DNA from: Tiliqua scincoides
Lineage: Eukaryota > Chordata > Lepidosauria > Squamata > Scincidae
Assembly: GCF_035046505.1 (NCBI RefSeq)
Contig: NC_089824.1
Coordinates: 224,520,244 to 224,584,243, forward strand
DNA length: 64,000 bases
Direction of reading: 5' to 3'
Shown here: piece after piece, positions 22,390 to 33,463 of the stretch
Layout of the letters: each line of letters begins with the position of its first letter
How positions within the stretch are numbered: position 1 is the stretch's first letter
Program-made: the position numbers and the translations under genes
The notes under the pieces: model-generated
Databases searched by the model: none
The model's input: only the letters and a program-made list of their open reading frames with translations
Told to the model about the DNA's origin: nothing

Positions 22390-25300
22390 CTATGGGTCCT
22401 GAGTTCCCTCTGGGGGAGGACGTTCCCCTTCACTGCGGAGGGTCTCCATGTACTTCCGCATCTTTGTGGTCATCCATGGGGGAGGGACAAAGGGCTTCAG
22501 TTCATCCAGCTTCAAATCTAGAGATCCTCTGTTGAAACGAGGAAATCAGAGAGGGGAAGCATTGGTTGGTTGGCTGGTCTGACAAGGGCCCCAGTCTCAG
22601 CAAATCCCCTGAAAGGCTCTAGGCCCACCTGGCGCCTGCTCAGGTACCAGGCATTTGATACCAAGGCGCGTGCGCATGCATGCATGCACGCACACACACG
22701 GGGGGGGGGAGAGGGAGGGTGTATCTTTGCACCAGGTCTGCCTGGACCCACATGTAACAGGACTCTGGCCATCCTAGGAAAGGCCCCCTCCCTGCCTCAC
22801 CTGTACTCGTTACTAGTAGCCAAGTCCTGAATGTCCTCCTCTAGAAGAAGATAGGCCTAAAGGAGACAAGACATGGAGTCTGTCTACCTGCTGCCCTCCC
22901 TATATCATGCTCTGCCCAGGAAGAGAAGCAGCGGCCCAGCCAGGCACAACGGCCCTGCCTGCCAGTACTATGCATCTTCCTGACTCCCACTCCGAAAAAA
23001 GAACAGGGCCCAATAACTCTCCACCCTCCCAGCTAAGGGCTCCCAACCCCCGCCGATGCCCTGCCCGACTCACCATCTTCCCTCCAGTGGCCCTCATGTG
23101 CTGCTGCTCGGCCAGCCAGTGCTTGTCCTGAGGATCAGCTGCATACTGAGGAGGCAGAAGAGCAGCTGTTGGCTCCCCTGGCCCTCTGCCCCCCAGAGAC
23201 GGTGCCACTGCCTCTCCCACCATTCAGGGAGGGGATGCTGGCCCCAGGAGCTGCTCTCTTACTAGCAAAGGAAGCAGCAAAGCCAAGCATTCCTGCAACT
23301 TCCAAACAGCTTGGGTGGCATTCTGGGGCTCAGATCACCACATGTCACCAGCAAGCCAGCCTGACCCCAAAAGAGCGCTGCAGGACTAGGAAGCCCACCA
23401 GCTGGCTTCCTACAGTGGCCAGCCAGGTGCTCAAACGGAACACCCCAAAGCAGGAGAAATGAAGGAAAAAGTAATCCCCACTGGGCCTTGTTCTCCAGCA
23501 GCTGGCACGCAGCACCACACAACCCTGGCCATGGGCAGACACAGCTTATGATGAGCCCCTCCTGGCCTTCCCAGATGGCCTCCAGCCTACTGGAGAGGGG
23601 GCCTTAGCTCACTGACCTTGAATAGGTGAGGGTGCTTGATGTAGAGGCGGCCTCTGGTCCCGCCCATCCCCAGCGCTCTGCATCAGAAGAAAAGCACCAA
23701 AAGAGGTCAGACTTTGCTCCTGGAGCAAGGCACAGCCCCTGCCCTCCAACCCACTCCTTGCTTCAGAGAAGCACTGAGTCAAGGCCCTGATTCCTACCCC
23801 TTGTAGCATGGCAGCTCTCCAGGTGGAAAGGGATCTTTTTCAGCCCTACCTGGAGATTCTTCCAGGGCCTCAATAGGGACCTCCTACTCTGACCCCCCCC
23901 CCGAGCCTCCCCTTGGGTCTTGGTGACTGTGACCCCAATGCTCCATGGGGCCCCCAGGTGACACTAGGCCAGCTCTTCCACTCACCACAGCCCTCACCTG
24001 CCTGGCAGCCACTTACTTGTTTGCTCTCGATCCAAGAACAAAGGTACTGGAGTCTGTGATCCGTAGGGGGTCCCACTGCAGAGTGCGACGGAGGGAGAAA
24101 AAGCAGACTGGTCAGGGTAGCCTGTCCCCCTCAACCTACTTTCAGTGATCCCCCAAGTTACTCTCAGGCCAAGCAAGAGAGAAGTTGCCCTGTGTCCCCC
24201 AGAGCTCCAGTGGGAAGGGCCCTGCTGGAGCAGACCACGTAGTGGGGGGCTGCCTGGTCCAGCAAGCTGCTTCTCACCAGCCAGTAACCCACAAGTGGGG
24301 CACAAGGCCAGAGCCCCTCAGCAACAATGGCTGCCCTGCTGAGTCTGATGCCAGGGCTTTCTGAGAGCGTCCAAGCTCCCCCACCACCGATGCTCTCTGG
24401 ACTGCAAGCACACACGTCCAGCATACCTTGGGACCGTCCCTCTGCAATGGCTCACAAGTCTTGCTTTTCCACCTGCAGAGAGAGAAAGTGACTGAGCCAG
24501 ACTGCTGCTCAGAGCAATGAAGGGGGTGAGCTGTGTGGGAAAAGGGCTGGGCATCCTGCACACCTGCTCTCTGCTGCCTGCTCTACCTGCGCAAGAACAG
24601 CTGCTTGATGCACCAAACTGTGCATGGCAGAGCATGGGTCAGGCCTCTCCAGGCCCCCTCACAAGGAGGCTCTGCTCTCCCCTCCGTGTTCTTCCTGTTC
24701 TGACACAGTGTGCCCAGAGGAGGCCAACCCCACCCCCCTAGCTGCATTCCACCACCACACTTACACGCTCGCACCAGAAGTCGCTCGTTCATTTGCCTGG
24801 CTCTGCCCTGGAGGACGCCCCTTCCTCTGCAGTGGGGGGGGGGGGGAGAGAAAGACCCACCTCCTGAACACTTTCTATCCCACATCTGCTCCTCTCAGTG
24901 GGAAAGAGACGGGTCTGCTGCAGCTCAGTCCCACAGGAGCAATTCAGTATTGATGGGCAGATAAATGAGGCACTGCTGGTGCCCTGGTGAGGCTCCCCCT
25001 TGAAGGGGGAAGAAGGAGGGAGTCACCCTTCAAGGGCTCCACGGGCCTTCCTGGGACTCCTACCTTTCTGGGGATGGGGCTCCCCTGTTGGCTCAGTTCC
25101 TCCTCCACTGGCCGGATGCGCTGGGGGGGGGGAGAAAGTATCAGCCTAGAGGTATTCCCCTTTCCTGTCCCTCCCACTCGAGCCCTGGAAAAGACAGGCC
25201 TCCTGCAAGGATCCCAACTCAAGGCTGCTGTTCTCTCACTCTCCCCAACCTCCCTCCCGGCAGCAAGACCTGGCCAGGGACCCAGGCTCTGCTTGGACCG

Positions 25301-26339
25301 CAGAGAGCTTCCCGGTGGCAGGGAGAGACCAGCAGCCTGGCCCTTCACAGAGAATGGCCGACTCCTACCTTCACGACTGGCACCTCATGGGGCAGCCGTG
25401 GCACAGACTTCTTGCAAAACAGCAGCTTGGCCTGCAGGAAGCAGCACAGGTCAGAAGAAGTGCGCCAGGGTGGGCTCCTACCAGAAGCAGCAAGGGGCTT
25501 TGCGCAGCACTCCACTGCCCCAGCTGCTGGCGGAGACCGAGCACCCAGAGCCCCGTCTCTGCAAGGGGCGCCTGCAGGTGCGGAAGCCACGGCTGGGCAG
25601 CATCTGCAGAGAGTGCCCAGGCTGGAGAGTGTCGGCCCCTCGCCCCCAGCCCTGGTAGTGCCGGGCAGGAGCCGCTCCCACTGCCTCAAAGCCCCCAAGG
25701 CAGCGCCCACCTGCTCCAGGCAGCTGCGGCAGGTCTCCTGGACGAGCTGCTCCGCGTCCACCTCGTCCCCGACGTTCTCGCGCACGTTCCCCGCGGCCTT
25801 CTGGAAGAACTGGGCAGAGGGACGCGCTTGAGCTCCCAGAACCGCGGCGGCAGCCCCGAGACCCGCCCCGCCCCACCGGCCTCACCTTCATGTACTTGCC
25901 GAAGACGGCCTGGATGTCCTCGTTGATGCTGGGCTGCAGGACGGCGCGCAGCAGCTCCATGGACACCGCGGGCTCCGTGAAGCTGCGCACACAACAGCGA
26001 TGCAGCGGCCGGCCCGGGCCAAGGCCGCCCCCGCCCAGCCCAGCAGGAGGCCGCGGCTCCCGGGCCGGCGAAGAGCGCAGCGCAGCGCAGCCTCCCCCGA
26101 GCCCCCCGGGACCCACCTGCTCATGACGTGCGCCCGGCGCCCGCGCCGCTGCACCAGCCGGTGCTTGATCATCAGGTTCCAGGGGCCCTGCGGGGAGAGG
26201 CCGGTCAGTGGGCGGGCCGGCGGGACCCCCTCCCGCGGCGCTCGGCCGCGCCCCGGCCGCGCCCGCTCACCGCGGCGGCGGCGCCCGCCATGCCGGCCTC
26301 CCGCTCGCGCTCCTGCTCGGCCTCCCGCGCGGAGCCCAT
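22390..26339 (-). CDS. DNTTIP1: Deoxynucleotidyltransferase terminal-interacting protein 1
   Basis: Nuclear subunit of the MiDAC histone deacetylase complex (with HDAC1/2 and MIDEAS); it dimerises and binds DNA. Thirteen coding exons on the minus strand: 26339-26271, 26187-26117, 25982-25886, 25809-25711, 25431-25369, 25120-25064, 24826-24765, 24472-24427, 24075-24017, 23677-23617, 23145-23074, 22856-22801 and 22528-22390. All junctions are GT-AG and in phase, giving 316 aa (human 329). Landmarks: GPWNLMIKHRLVQRRGRRAH near 24-43; the dimerisation/HDAC-binding part SMELLRAVLQPSINEDIQAV; VDAEQLVQETCRSCLEQ; an AT-hook-like RKGRPPG at 153-159; and the conserved C-terminal DNA-binding domain with STFVLGSRANKALGMGGTRG, YIKHPHLFKYAADPQDKHWL and MRKYMETLRSEGE. 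The first exon (MGSAREAEQERE...) differs from mammals, so the start is the least certain part; a second ATG lies at codon 17. Confidence 0.96.
22664..22700. repeat. Alternating purine-pyrimidine tract
   Basis: GCGCGTGCGCATGCATGCATGCACGCACACACAC-type run within the last DNTTIP1 intron, followed by a G-run. Such alternating tracts favour Z-DNA. Confidence 0.7.
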
Positions 26340-27030
26340 CCTCGCCGCCTCCGCGCCCGCCCCGCGTCATCGGCGCGCGCCCGCCGGCCCGGAAGCGTCG
26401 CCCCGGCAACGGCGCGGGCGGGCTCTGCGGCGCCCCTCCCCCTGGGCCGGCTGCCTGCGCCCTGCGCGTCTCGGGGCAGCAGGGCGCGGAGGGCGGGCCT
26501 CCCCTGGCACCGCCCCTGCCCGGAGCTCGCCTCCCGCCCCTCGGAGGCGCGCGGCAAGCCGGGCGGCGTCGCGCGTCTCGGCGCCTGCTGAAGCCACTGC
26601 CGCTGCTCCCCTCCCGGCCCGCGCAGCGCAGGCGGAGGGCGGGACTCCGGGCAGCCCGCAGCCTCGCCGCGCCCGCCCCCCTGCTGCGGGCGGGCACAGC
26701 GGGGGCTTCCCGCCGCGGAGGGAGAGCGGAGCGCGCCCTCCTGGCCCCGTCCCTTGGGGCCTGCCCGAGGGCCGGGGCAGGAGGTGCCTTCCGGCAGGGC
26801 CGCTGCGCCGGGCCTCGTCCCGCCCTGGTGCGCGGAGACGCGGCTGCGGGCTCTGAGCAGCGCACAGGCGGGCCTGCGTCTGCATCGGGTCCGACGGGCG
26901 GCCTGCCCCGCGCAGGATGTCCTCGGAGGCCCTGGAGTCTGCCGCGTCTCGCGCCGAAGGTGTGGCCGGCCGGAAGAGGCCCTCTGCTCGCCGCCCCTCC
27001 TGCAGGCCCTCCCCAAGGAGACCTCGCGCC
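25700..27030. promoter_or_regulatory. CpG island over the DNTTIP1 promoter
   Basis: Dense CpG sequence spanning DNTTIP1 exons 1-4 and about 700 bp upstream, with GC boxes and no TATA box, typical of a housekeeping promoter. Overlapping long open frames on both strands are composition effects. Confidence 0.75.
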
Positions 27031-27239
27031 CGCCGCTTCCTCGGCAGCCCTTCTGCTCTTTCCCCGCGATTCTGCTCCGAGAAGCAGGAAACCCTTCCAG
27101 CGCTTGTGTCGAAAGAGGGCTGCCCTCGCTCGCTGAGAGCCCGGTGGGGCTTGGGGTGAGCCAGAGAGTGAGTCACATCCGTTTTCAGAGGGCAGTTGGG
27201 ACTCACTAGCAGCTGGAAGGTTTGTGGGATACAGTGTTC

Positions 27240-27330
27240 CAGTGGTTCTCAAACTGGTGGGTCGCGAGACACCAGTTTGCGTAACGGTTGTCTGTCCCTT
27301 TAAGGGGCGGGTGAAGGGGACAGTCCGGAG
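27240..27330. mobile_element. hAT-type element, left end
   Basis: CAGTGGTTCTCAAACTGGTGGGTCGCG is the standard left end of the 'CAGTGGTTCTCAA' hAT class. I could not place the right end. Confidence 0.5.
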
Positions 27331-27865
27331 TGTTGCAGGAGGTGCTTTGTGCCTGCTTTCTCTGAACCTTAAAAGCCTTGCTCTCTGCAGGGCTCCCCAC
27401 ACCTGCAGCCTGCTGCAGCCCTGTCTTCATAAAGTAAGTCACAAGCACCCCCTCGCCCCCCTTAGCGGCGCAGTCTTGTGGATCGTGTTGCTGCCCTAGC
27501 CCCTCCCCTGCAAGAACTTACTGAGGTTTTGGGGCAGGGCTCCACTTGGAAAAGAGGGCTTGGCAACTTCGGGCACTCCAGCGTATTCTCTTTCTTGGCT
27601 GAGCAGTCAAGCAGAGGCGTGTAGCGTGCCTGCAGCCTCATGCCAGAGGATCAGGGTGTCCTTAGATTTTGTTCTGCTTCAAACAGCCAGCAGTCATTCC
27701 ATCCCGCACAGACTGCACCTCAGCCCTTTCCCTTAAGTTGGTGAGGGTCCCCTTCTTCAATCTCTGATAGCTGTCTTGGGTACCCACAATAAAAGTGAGA
27801 GAAAGGTGAGGTATAAATTCGTTCAGTACTATATCCCCATCTGAGATCTCCGGGTAATGTCACCT

Positions 27866-27990
27866 AAGAACATCTGAAGAGCCTGGCTTCTGGATCAGGC
27901 CAAAGGCCCACCTAGTCCAGCTGCCTGCATCTCAGACGCCTCTGGAAGCACACAAGACAACAAGACCCCTGCATCCTGTGGCCATTCCCT
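27866..27990 (-). mobile_element. Old CR1 3' tail fragment
   Basis: 'gatcaggccaaaggcccacc' and 'tagtccagctgcctgcatctc' match the reverse complement of the CR1 3' UTR with more mismatches than other copies, so an older subfamily or older insertion. Confidence 0.65.
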
Positions 27991-28331
27991 TGCAGAGAGA
28001 ATACCAAGGACTTGATGTCAGCATCACTCACACCAGTTCTCTGGCTTGAGGTACATGGTTGTGAGAGAGAGCGGTGCCCCAGGAGTGTGCAAGCAGTTGG
28101 GGGCAGCTGCATAGTGACTTGGAACATGACTTTTCGTTCTCATGGGATGGGGGGATTCAGTGGAATACTGTGGAGTGTTCAGCCACCTGTGGCAGTAGTG
28201 CAGTCCTGAAAAACCCAAGGGCTCTAGATGAGTGTTTGGCTAGCATTGGATAGTTCCTGGCACTCCCCAAAATGGAACAGACATCCCCTCTTCTTCTCTG
28301 TTGTGAAAAGAAGGGGTGTTTAGGCAACCCA

Positions 28332-28507
28332 GGGCCTAACCCTATCTGACTTTCCAGCCCCAATGCAGTTGCAGTACAGTTCCGAGGTAAGGTAACAAAT
28401 GTTCTCTTATCTTGAGGAGGCCTCTTGAAGCCCCTCCCACCACAGGATGCAGCACACCCCATTGGCACAGCATCATCAATAATAGAAGGTTGGAGAGGAT
28501 TAGGCCC
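28332..28507. mobile_element. MITE, same family as 7871-8035
   Basis: Ends GGGCCTAACCCTATC and GAGAGGATTAGGCCC with the shared interior 'cttgaggaggcctcttg' and 'caccacaggatgcagcac'. The flanking duplication is no longer visible. Confidence 0.55.
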
Positions 28508-28696
28508 ACAGGTAGGAGAGAGAGACACATATTTTAATCCTGTGGAGTCAGAAAGTCGGGAGAAGAGCCAGTAAACAGATGCAGCATCAATACATTGCGG
28601 CATGTAATTGTCCTCCCCCACCTTGTTTTTGGTGCACTGTTCTTGCTTCCCCTGTGGGGGTGGTGAGAGAAAGCATTTCAGGTGGGTGTTTATGTG

Positions 28697-30212
28697 TGGA
28701 GAGAGACCATAAAGGGCAAGGAAGCGTCCTTTGGTAAATGGAAGCCCTAATGAGGAGAATAAAAAGTAACATAAACTGTGGGAAAAGAAATGTAAGAAGG
28801 TGATACGGGAGGCCATGAGAGACTATGAGGAACACATGGCCAGCAGCATTAAGGGGAATAATAAAAGCTGCTTCAAATACATTAGAGGCAGGAAACTCGC
28901 CAGAGAAGTGGTTGGCGTAGCAATGACTGATGTAGCAGAATAAGGAGTCAGAGACGAGAAGCAGGTTCAGGATTCAATGCAGAGAGGGAAGCTGTTTTTC
29001 CAAGCTTCCTAGCTGCTTTTTATTCTCTTGAGACAATCTACAAGTTTACTCTCGGTTACTTGATAACGGTACCCTGACAACGCATTCCTAAGATATGAGC
29101 TATGAGTGCTTCTTTACAATGCTATCTCAGCTTGTTCTCAGGCTTCAGCTCAGAACCTGCTCACTCAGGTTTGCCTTGAATGGGGGGGGGCAGGTTTGCC
29201 TGCCTGCTGCCATGTTCACTAAAGCCAAAGCGTGCCTCTGCATAAACACTACAGTTGGCCCTCTGGATGGTGAGGGAGGGAAAGGGGAGATAAAAGGAGA
29301 CCTAGAGATGGCAGAGAAATAGAATGAGTTCTTTGCATCTGTCTTCACCGCAGAAGACCTCGGGCAGATACCACTGCCTGAACGGCCCCTCCTGACCAAG
29401 GAAGTCAGATAGAGGCTAAAAGAGAAGATGTTTCAGACCTCATTGATAAATTAAAGATCAATAAGTCACCAGGCCCTGATTGCATCCACCGTAGAGTTAT
29501 TAAGGAATTGAAGAATGAAGTTGCTGATCTCTTCACTAAAATATGCAACTTGTCCCTTAAAATGGCCACAGTGCCAGAGGATTGGAGGATAGCAAATGTC
29601 AAGCCGATCTTTAAAAAGGGAAAGAGGGGAGACTCGGGAAACTATAGGCCAGTCAACCTAACATCTATACCGGGTAAGATGGTGGAATGCCTCATCAAAG
29701 ATAGAATTTCAAAACACATAGACGAACAAGCCTTGCTGAGGGAGAATCAGCATGGCTTCTGTAAGGGTAAGTCTTGCCTCACAAACCTTTTCGAATTCTT
29801 TAAAAAGGTCAACAGGCATGTGGATGCAGAAGAACCCATGGACATTATATATCTAGACTTTCAGAAGGCATTTGACACGGTTCCTCACCAAAGGCTACTG
29901 AAAAAACTCAGCAGTCGGAATTAGAGGGCAGGCCCTCTCCTGGATTGAGACCTGGTTGAAGACCAGGAAACAGAGAGTGGGTGTCAAATGGCAGCTGCGT
30001 TTCAATGTAAGTGTAAATTCATGCACATTGGGGCAAAAAATCAAAACTTCACATATAGGCTGATGGGTTCTGAGCTGTCTGTGACAGATCAGGAGAGAGA
30101 TCTTGGGGTGGTGGTGGACAAGTCAATGAAAGTTTCGACCCAATGTGCGGCGGCAGTAAAGAAGGCCAATTCTATGCTTGGAATCATTAGGAAGGGTATT
30201 GAGAACAAAATA
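28697..30212 (+). mobile_element. CR1-type LINE copy, with a solo LTR inside
   Basis: Runs from the linker between endonuclease and RT ('aatgaggagaataaaaag') through the RT core ([40 protein letters not shown]) and, after an internal deletion, FTYRLMGSELSVTDQERDLG to SMLGIIRKGIENK. An LTR at 28916-29253 interrupts the linker. Confidence 0.85.
28916..29253 (-). mobile_element. Solo LTR inserted in CR1
   Basis: About 338 bp with complementary ends (CGTAGCA... and ...ACTACA) flanked by the 5-bp duplication GTTGG at 28911-28915 and 29254-29258; CR1 sequence continues on both sides. On the minus strand it has an AATAAA-bearing stretch in the position expected for an LTR R region. Solo LTR, no internal region, family not determined; a different sequence from the LTR at 2954-3483. 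Confidence 0.65.
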
Positions 30213-30437
30213 TAAGAACATAAGATCCAACCCCGCTGGATCAGGCCAGAGGCCCATCTAGTCCAGCTTCCTGTATCTCACAGCGGCCCACCAAATGCCC
30301 CAGGGAGCACACCAGACAACAAGAGACCTCATCCTGGTGCCCTCCCTTGCATCTGACATTCTGACAGCCCATTTCTAAAATCAGGAGGTTGCACATACAC
30401 ATCATGGCTCGTAACCCGTAATGGATTTTTCCTCCAA
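30213..30437 (-). mobile_element. CR1 3' tail fragment
   Basis: Reverse complement of the CR1 3' UTR from the octamer tail to 'gtaatggatttttcctcc'. It abuts the diverged gene fragment that follows. Confidence 0.85.
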
Positions 30438-30565
30438 GGGCTGGAGGGTGGGCTTGCTGAGGGCACTGGTGGACTTGGGAATGGGGACCCTGTGTGTTAC
30501 GCATGCGGGGACAGCGCTGCTGCAACGGGCCCTGGGCCTGAGCTCCAGCCCAGGCCGGCATTTCA
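30438..30565 (+). pseudogene. Diverged copy of the last-exon end of the 44.8-48.5 kb gene
   Basis: The sequence from 'gggctggagggtgggc' to 'gggcctgagctccagccca' aligns without gaps for about 95 bp to the end of exon 3 of the secreted-protein gene (48406-48525). In the matching frame it reads GLEGGLAEGTGGLGNGDP where the gene has GLEGGPVEDAGGFGDGEP. A one-base length difference near the end takes the shared TGA out of frame, and the frame runs on to a TGA near 30600. Left neighbour is CR1, right neighbour (30668) an RTE-like LINE, so it is a stranded fragment, either of a lost paralogue or of a moved segment. I see no other exon of it. Confidence 0.75.
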
Positions 30566-30667
30566 GTTATGGCCACCGAAGCCCTTTATCTGGCTCACGT
30601 GATAATTGGGCTCACCCAGTGCTGCCCTTTTAGCAGCAATGATTCTGTTGGATTGTCTGTCTCTTGT

Positions 30668-30942
30668 GGGAAACCCTGGCCTCTGAGCGGCCCGCTTGGA
30701 GGCAGGCTGTGCAGCATGGCCTTTCCCAGTTTGAAGAGACAGTTGGCCAACAGTCTGAGGCTAAGAGGCAAAGAAGGAAGGCCCATAGCCAGGGAGACAG
30801 ACCAGGGACAGACTGCACTTGCTCCCGGTGTGGAAGGGACTGTCACTCCCGGATTGGCCTTTTCAGCCACACTAGACGCTGTGCCAGAACCACCTTTCAG
30901 AGCGCGATACCAGAGTCTTTCAAGACTGAAGGTTGCCAATAC
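30668..30942 (+). mobile_element. RTE-like LINE 3' end
   Basis: Encodes the C-terminal end ETLASERPAWRQAVQHGLSQ ... CTCSRCGRDCHSRIGLFSHTRRC-type cysteine motif, then 'gcgataccagagtctttcaa' and 'gactgaaggttgccaata'. 5'-truncated. Confidence 0.85.
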
Positions 30943-31344
30943 AATGTGTACAGAGCAGTATTGCTGTGCAGCAGAGGTGCATAGCTTGTCACACTGTATT
31001 TCATCAATAAAGGCTGTGTCAGTGACAGTTCTTCAGCTTTTGATGAGGATGGTGCATGTCACAGTGCACAAGCAGGGGCTGGGGGGGGGAAGCCAACAAT
31101 AGAGGGCCCTTCTGTAGGATTGGGCAGGTGGCATGCTTGGCTCTGAGACCCCCCCTTCCCCTGGGTAGGCCTTGGCAGGTTTCCCTGAGGTGGCCTCAGA
31201 TTTCAGGTGGGGAGGGGTTTCACCATGTCCTCCACCCCTTCACAGGCCTTCCTGTCATTCTGGGATGAGAAAGGCCTCCCTCTTCTTGGTCTGCCCTCCC
31301 TTTCTGGGTGCTCAATCCCCAGACTGGGTGCTCTGCCCCAGGTG

Positions 31345-31965
31345 GCAGAGCAGCTTTTAAACTGATCCCTGGGCGAAAGCTGACAGGAGCCGAGGGGCAT
31401 CCGGTTCGGGACTCATCCCTTTGGAATGAGGATGGGGAAGTTAGAGAACAACAAGGTAGGGATAGAGTAGGAGTAGCAATTGGGAGCAGAAAGATGATGG
31501 GATGTGATAGTCCATCCAACAAAATGATAGACTGCAAGGAAAAAGGAGCTAATAAGCAGCCCATCCTGGGGCATTCCATGTTCAGATACTCTTATGCAAA
31601 TGTCTGAAGTCTCCAAGCGAAGATGGGAGAACTGGAATGTCTGGTGACCAGGGAAAACATTGACATAGTGGGCATAACGGAAACCTAGTGGAATGCGGAG
31701 AACAAGTGGGATACCTCAATCCTGGGCTATAAACTGTACAGGAGGGGCGTGTGGGAGGTGGGGTTGCCATTTATGTTAAAGAAGGGGTAGAATCCAGCAA
31801 AGTAGAGACTGAAGGCAGGTCCAACTCCACCATAGAATCTCTGTGAGTTAAATTACCAGGCCTGAGGAGCGATGTAATACTGGGGGCGTGCTATCGTCCT
31901 CCAGACCAGAAACCTGAATAGGACATTGAGATGAGGAGACAGATCAGGGAGGTGTCAAGGGGGGA
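31345..31965 (+). mobile_element. CR1-type LINE, endonuclease region
   Basis: Decayed reading of the apurinic-endonuclease domain; the motif VILGACYRPPDQKPE is clear near 31870-31920. No RT attached. Confidence 0.7.
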
Positions 31966-32274
31966 CGTCCTCAACAGGCCACTCAGGGGCTGGCCTGGAG
32001 GCCTTCCCCATGTGCCTAAGCCAGGGAGAGCTGCCTCGGCTCAGCAAGAGGCAAATTGAGAAAGCAGGGCGGGGGGAGCTGATCTGGCAAAGTAAGGGGT
32101 AAAAGGTGTTGGAAAATAGGTGCACTGCTGCCTGTGGGAGCCATGTGCTGCTGCCCGCGGGCCTCCTTGCCACCTTGTTCTGGCCAAACAGCACTGGTGC
32201 AGCCCTCCCTGGCAACACCTCCAGCGTCCCTGGAAACACAGTGACAGCCTATCACTCCCAAAGCAGCATTAACG

Positions 32275-32870
32275 AACATAAGAACAGCCCCACTGGATCA
32301 GGCCAGAGGTCCATCTAGCCCAGCTTCCTGTATCTCAGCGGCCCACCAAATGCCCAGGGAGCACACCAGATAACAAGAGACCTGCAAGGCTTCCTGGGAA
32401 TTGTAGTTAAGAACATAAGAACAGCCCCACTGGAGCAGGCCACAGGCCCATCTAGTCCAGCTTCCTGTATCTCACAGCGGCCCACCAAATGCCCCAGGGA
32501 GCACACCAGATAACAAGAAGACCTGCAAGGCTTCCTGGGAATTGTAGTTAAGAACATAAGAACAGCCCCACTGGATTAGGCCACAGGCCCATCTAGTCCA
32601 GCTTCCTGTATCTCACAGCGGCCCACCAAATGCCCCAGGGAGCACACCAGATAACGAGACCTGCAAGGCTTCCTGGGAATTGTAGTTAAGAACATAAGAA
32701 CAGCCCCACTGGATCAGGCCACAGGCCCATCTAGCCCAGCTTCCTGTATCTCAGCGGCCCACCAAATGCCCCAGGGAGCACACCAGATAACAAGAGACCT
32801 CATCCTGGTGCCCTCCTTTGCATCTGGCATTCTGAGGTAGTCTACTTCTGAAATCAGGAGGTTGCACAGA
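32275..32870 (-). repeat. Tandem array of four CR1 3'-tail units
   Basis: Four head-to-tail units start at 32275, 32409, 32550 and 32688 with a period of about 139 bp. Each carries 'cagccccactgga', 'catctag' and 'caccaaatgcc'. The first three end in the same non-CR1 junction, GGCTTCCTGGGAATTGTAGTT-like, at 32388-32408, 32529-32549 and 32667-32687; the fourth runs on into ordinary CR1. The shared junction shows the array grew by local duplication and not by separate insertions. The inverse of the junction is a close match to the ZNF143 motif. Confidence 0.85.
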
Positions 32871-32878
32871 CCACAACG

Positions 32879-33241
32879 CAATGTTTCTCAAACTGTGGGT
32901 CGGGACCCACTAGGTGGGTCGCAAGACAATTTCAGGTGGGTCCCCATTCATTTCAATATTTTATTTTTAATATATTAGACTTGATGCTACCATGATTTGT
33001 GACTGTATTTGGGGAAATGTTATAGACCTGTACTTTTAACAGACTACTATGTATATTCTTTTAACAGTGATAGTAAAGGAAATTTACTCCTGGGTAGTGT
33101 GGGTAGGGTTGCAGCCTAGGGTAGTTAAAATTTTTCCTGCTTGATGATGTCACTTCTAGTCATGACATCACTTCTGGTGGGTCCTGACAGATTCCCATTC
33201 TGTTCCGGTGGGTCCCGGTGCTAAATGTGTGAGAACTACTG
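32879..33241. mobile_element. hAT-type element inserted in CR1
   Basis: Left end CAATGTTTCTCAAACTGTGGG, right end GTGTGAGAACTACTG. Flanks ccacaacg (32871-32878) and ccataatg (33242-33249) match at 6 of 8 bases, the differences being C-to-T. CR1 continues on both sides. Confidence 0.75.
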
Positions 33242-33463
33242 CCATAATGGATTTTTCCTTCAGAAATTTGTCCAGTCCCCTTTTAAAGGCATTTAGGCCA
33301 GATGCCAACACCACATCCTGTGGCAAGGAGTTCCACAGACCAACCACATGCTGAGTAAAGGGATATTTTCTTTTGTCTGTCCTAACTCTCCCAGCACTCA
33401 ATTTTAGTGGATGTCCCCTGATTCTGGTGTTGTGTGAGAGGGTAAAGAGCATCTCTCTATCCA
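33242..33463 (-). mobile_element. CR1-type LINE, continuation of the array's fourth unit
   Basis: Minus-strand frame THNTRIRGHPLKLSAGRVRT ... FTQHVVGLWNSLPQDVVLAS. Together with 32688-32870 it forms one CR1 copy opened by the hAT element. Confidence 0.8.

Noticed and set aside
25888-27402. 504-codon minus frame and 378-codon plus frame over the DNTTIP1 promoter
   Set aside because: Both cover spliced DNTTIP1 exons and their CpG island; the exon model explains the only conserved parts.
32275-32870. Regular repeats that could suggest a CRISPR array
   Set aside because: Units are 139-bp CR1 tails without unique spacers, in a vertebrate genome.
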